Below the pieces are notes generated by a model. That model worked only from the letters and a program-made list of their open reading frames with translations, did no database searches and was not told the origin of the DNA. From Bacteroidales bacterium (GTDB lineage: Bacteria; Bacteroidota; Bacteroidia; Bacteroidales; JAADGE01), in contig JANTGL010000149.1 in the NCBI GenBank assembly GCA_024762915.1, forward strand, positions 1 through 6,626: a stretch of DNA of 6,626 nt, given 5' to 3'. The position numbers and the translations under genes are program-made. Positions 6,038 to 6,626 of the stretch are shown piece by piece (within the stretch, counting starts at the first letter, position 1; every line of letters begins with the position of its first letter).

Positions 6038-6160
6038 ATGGAAAAATTGAATGACAAATTATTCAAAAATCTTAAGTTTAAAACTTTAGAAAAGTTATTA
6101 AATGTTTTTATTCGCTCATTAACCTTTCAATATCTTCAACTTCAATCGGTTCGTCGGTAA
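6038..6160 (+). CDS. Small ORF, possible remnant of a peptide-precursor leader
   Basis: A 40-codon frame opening ATG after an A-rich leader (ATACAAA), placed about 50 bases past the M3 peptidase. The first 20 or so residues, beginning MEKLNDKLFKNLKFK and continuing to TLEKLLNV, are Lys/Leu-rich and predicted helical. They resemble the leaders of Bacteroidota double-glycine natural-product precursors, which typically open M-x-K-L-N-x-K-L-F. The expected Gly-Gly cleavage site and core peptide are absent: from codon 24 the frame runs antisense through the end of the Xaa-Pro aminopeptidase gene and reads VFIRSLTF and on to a TAA. No maturation enzyme or transporter is near. It could be a decayed leader, a fragment left after a rearrangement, or chance. 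I do not assign a function. Confidence 0.28.
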   Translation: MEKLNDKLFKNLKFKTLEKLLNVFIRSLTFQYLQLQSVRR

Positions 6161-6626
6161 GTAAATCAATTTGTCCGTTTTCGGTAACAAGGATATCATT
6201 TTCCAATCGAATACCGAAACCTTCTTCTTCGATATAAATGCCCGGTTCACAACTCATCACCATTCCCGGTTTAAAAACAGTATCTTTTGTTCCGACATCA
6301 TGCACGTCTAAGCCCATAAAATGTGAATTACCGTGCATAAAATATTTCATTCTGACGGTATCTCTTTTTCCTTTATCGGAAATTTCAGTTTGCTTCGCAA
6401 GTTTTAAATTTACAAGTTCCTCCTCAATCAGTCGATTAACTTCTTCGTTCACCTTATTAATTGTATTTCCCGGTTTTATCAGTAAGGTTGCTTTTTTCAT
6501 CACACGCAACACGGCATTGTAAACGTCTTTTTGTCTGTCGTTAAATTTTCCGCTTACAGGAATAGTTCTGGTTGTATCGGCAGCATAATTTGCATATTCC
6601 GCACCGAAATCCATCAGCACCAAATC
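6108..6626 (-). CDS. pepP: Xaa-Pro aminopeptidase, M24B family (N-terminal half outside window)
   Basis: The C-terminal 172 residues of a pita-bread-fold metallopeptidase that removes N-terminal residues preceding proline, normally in the cytosol with two Mn ions. Numbering from the right edge, all five metal ligands are present: D6 in LMDFGAEYANYAADTTRTIP, D17 in the same segment, H102 in GNSHFMGLDVHD, E127 in SCEPGIYI and E142 in RLENDILVTENG. H109, the substrate-binding histidine, is also there. The spacing between the two Asp ligands (11) and from H102 to H109 (7) agrees with E. coli PepP. The gene continues past 6626: the codons at the edge read D-L-V-L-M in frame with no start needed. 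The protein ends with an acidic tail, DIERLMSE. It converges with the M3 peptidase gene, about 120 bases apart, and its 3' end overlaps the small ORF on the other strand. The symbol is by family; a paralogue is possible. Confidence 0.93.
   Translation of the reverse strand, partial: DLVLMDFGAEYANYAADTTRTIPVSGKFNDRQKDVYNAVLRVMKKATLLIKPGNTINKVNEEVNRLIEEELVNLKLAKQTEISDKGKRDTVRMKYFMHGNSHFMGLDVHDVGTKDTVFKPGMVMSCEPGIYIEEEGFGIRLENDILVTENGQIDLLTDEPIEVEDIERLMSE

Noticed and set aside
5986..6040. Frameshifted remainder of the M3 peptidase C-terminus
   Set aside because: I translated the bases after the stop in the other plus frames and found no Gly-Arg-x-Pro tail, so the short C-terminus is not a simple frameshift.
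6074..6092. Imperfect palindrome AAGTTTAAAACTT as a terminator for the aminopeptidase gene
   Set aside because: Stem of six A/T-rich pairs with a single-base loop and a mismatch when extended; sterically poor and without a clear T-tract.

Overview
The window is AT-rich and reads like the chromosome of a Bacteroidota bacterium. The supporting signs are the AT-biased codon use, the lack of Shine-Dalgarno motifs before the genes, an A/T-rich leader before each start, one TAnnTTTG-type -7 element, a lipoprotein-like Dcp-family peptidase, and a futalosine-pathway gene pair of the kind found in menaquinone-making Bacteroidota. No rRNA, tRNA, CRISPR array, transposase or phage gene is visible.

Layout, left to right. 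(1) A fold-type I PLP aminotransferase on the minus strand fills the first 1.1 kb and runs off the left edge only a few residues before its expected end. (2) A short gap carries five copies of an 8-bp tandem repeat. (3) folE (GTP cyclohydrolase I) is on the minus strand. (4) A 58-bp divergent spacer separates folE from the plus-strand pair mqnB (futalosine hydrolase) and mqnD (1,4-dihydroxy-6-naphthoate synthase). mqnB begins with TTG, and a good Bacteroidota -7 element lies upstream. (5) The 156-bp gap between mqnB and mqnD is packed with hairpins and looks like an inserted intergenic repeat. Its first hairpin contains the mqnB stop codon. (6) A nearly 300-bp gap without a convincing gene follows. 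(7) A large plus-strand gene encodes a predicted lipoprotein zinc metallopeptidase of family M3. (8) A hairpin spans the end of that gene, followed by a 40-codon ORF that may be the remnant of a peptide-precursor leader. (9) The C-terminal half of an M24B Xaa-Pro aminopeptidase on the minus strand runs off the right edge.

Function. mqnB and mqnD are two non-adjacent steps of the futalosine route from chorismate to menaquinone: MqnB releases hypoxanthine from futalosine, MqnC (not in this window) cyclises the product, and MqnD makes 1,4-dihydroxy-6-naphthoate. folE opens tetrahydrofolate and related pterin synthesis. The two peptidases would both serve peptide turnover, but they converge and need not be co-regulated. 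Most of the window is ordinary housekeeping sequence. The points worth a second look are the hairpin-rich repeat between mqnB and mqnD, the 8-bp tandem repeat, the divergent M3 peptidase and the small ORF at 6038-6160. I see no convincing new multi-gene system.
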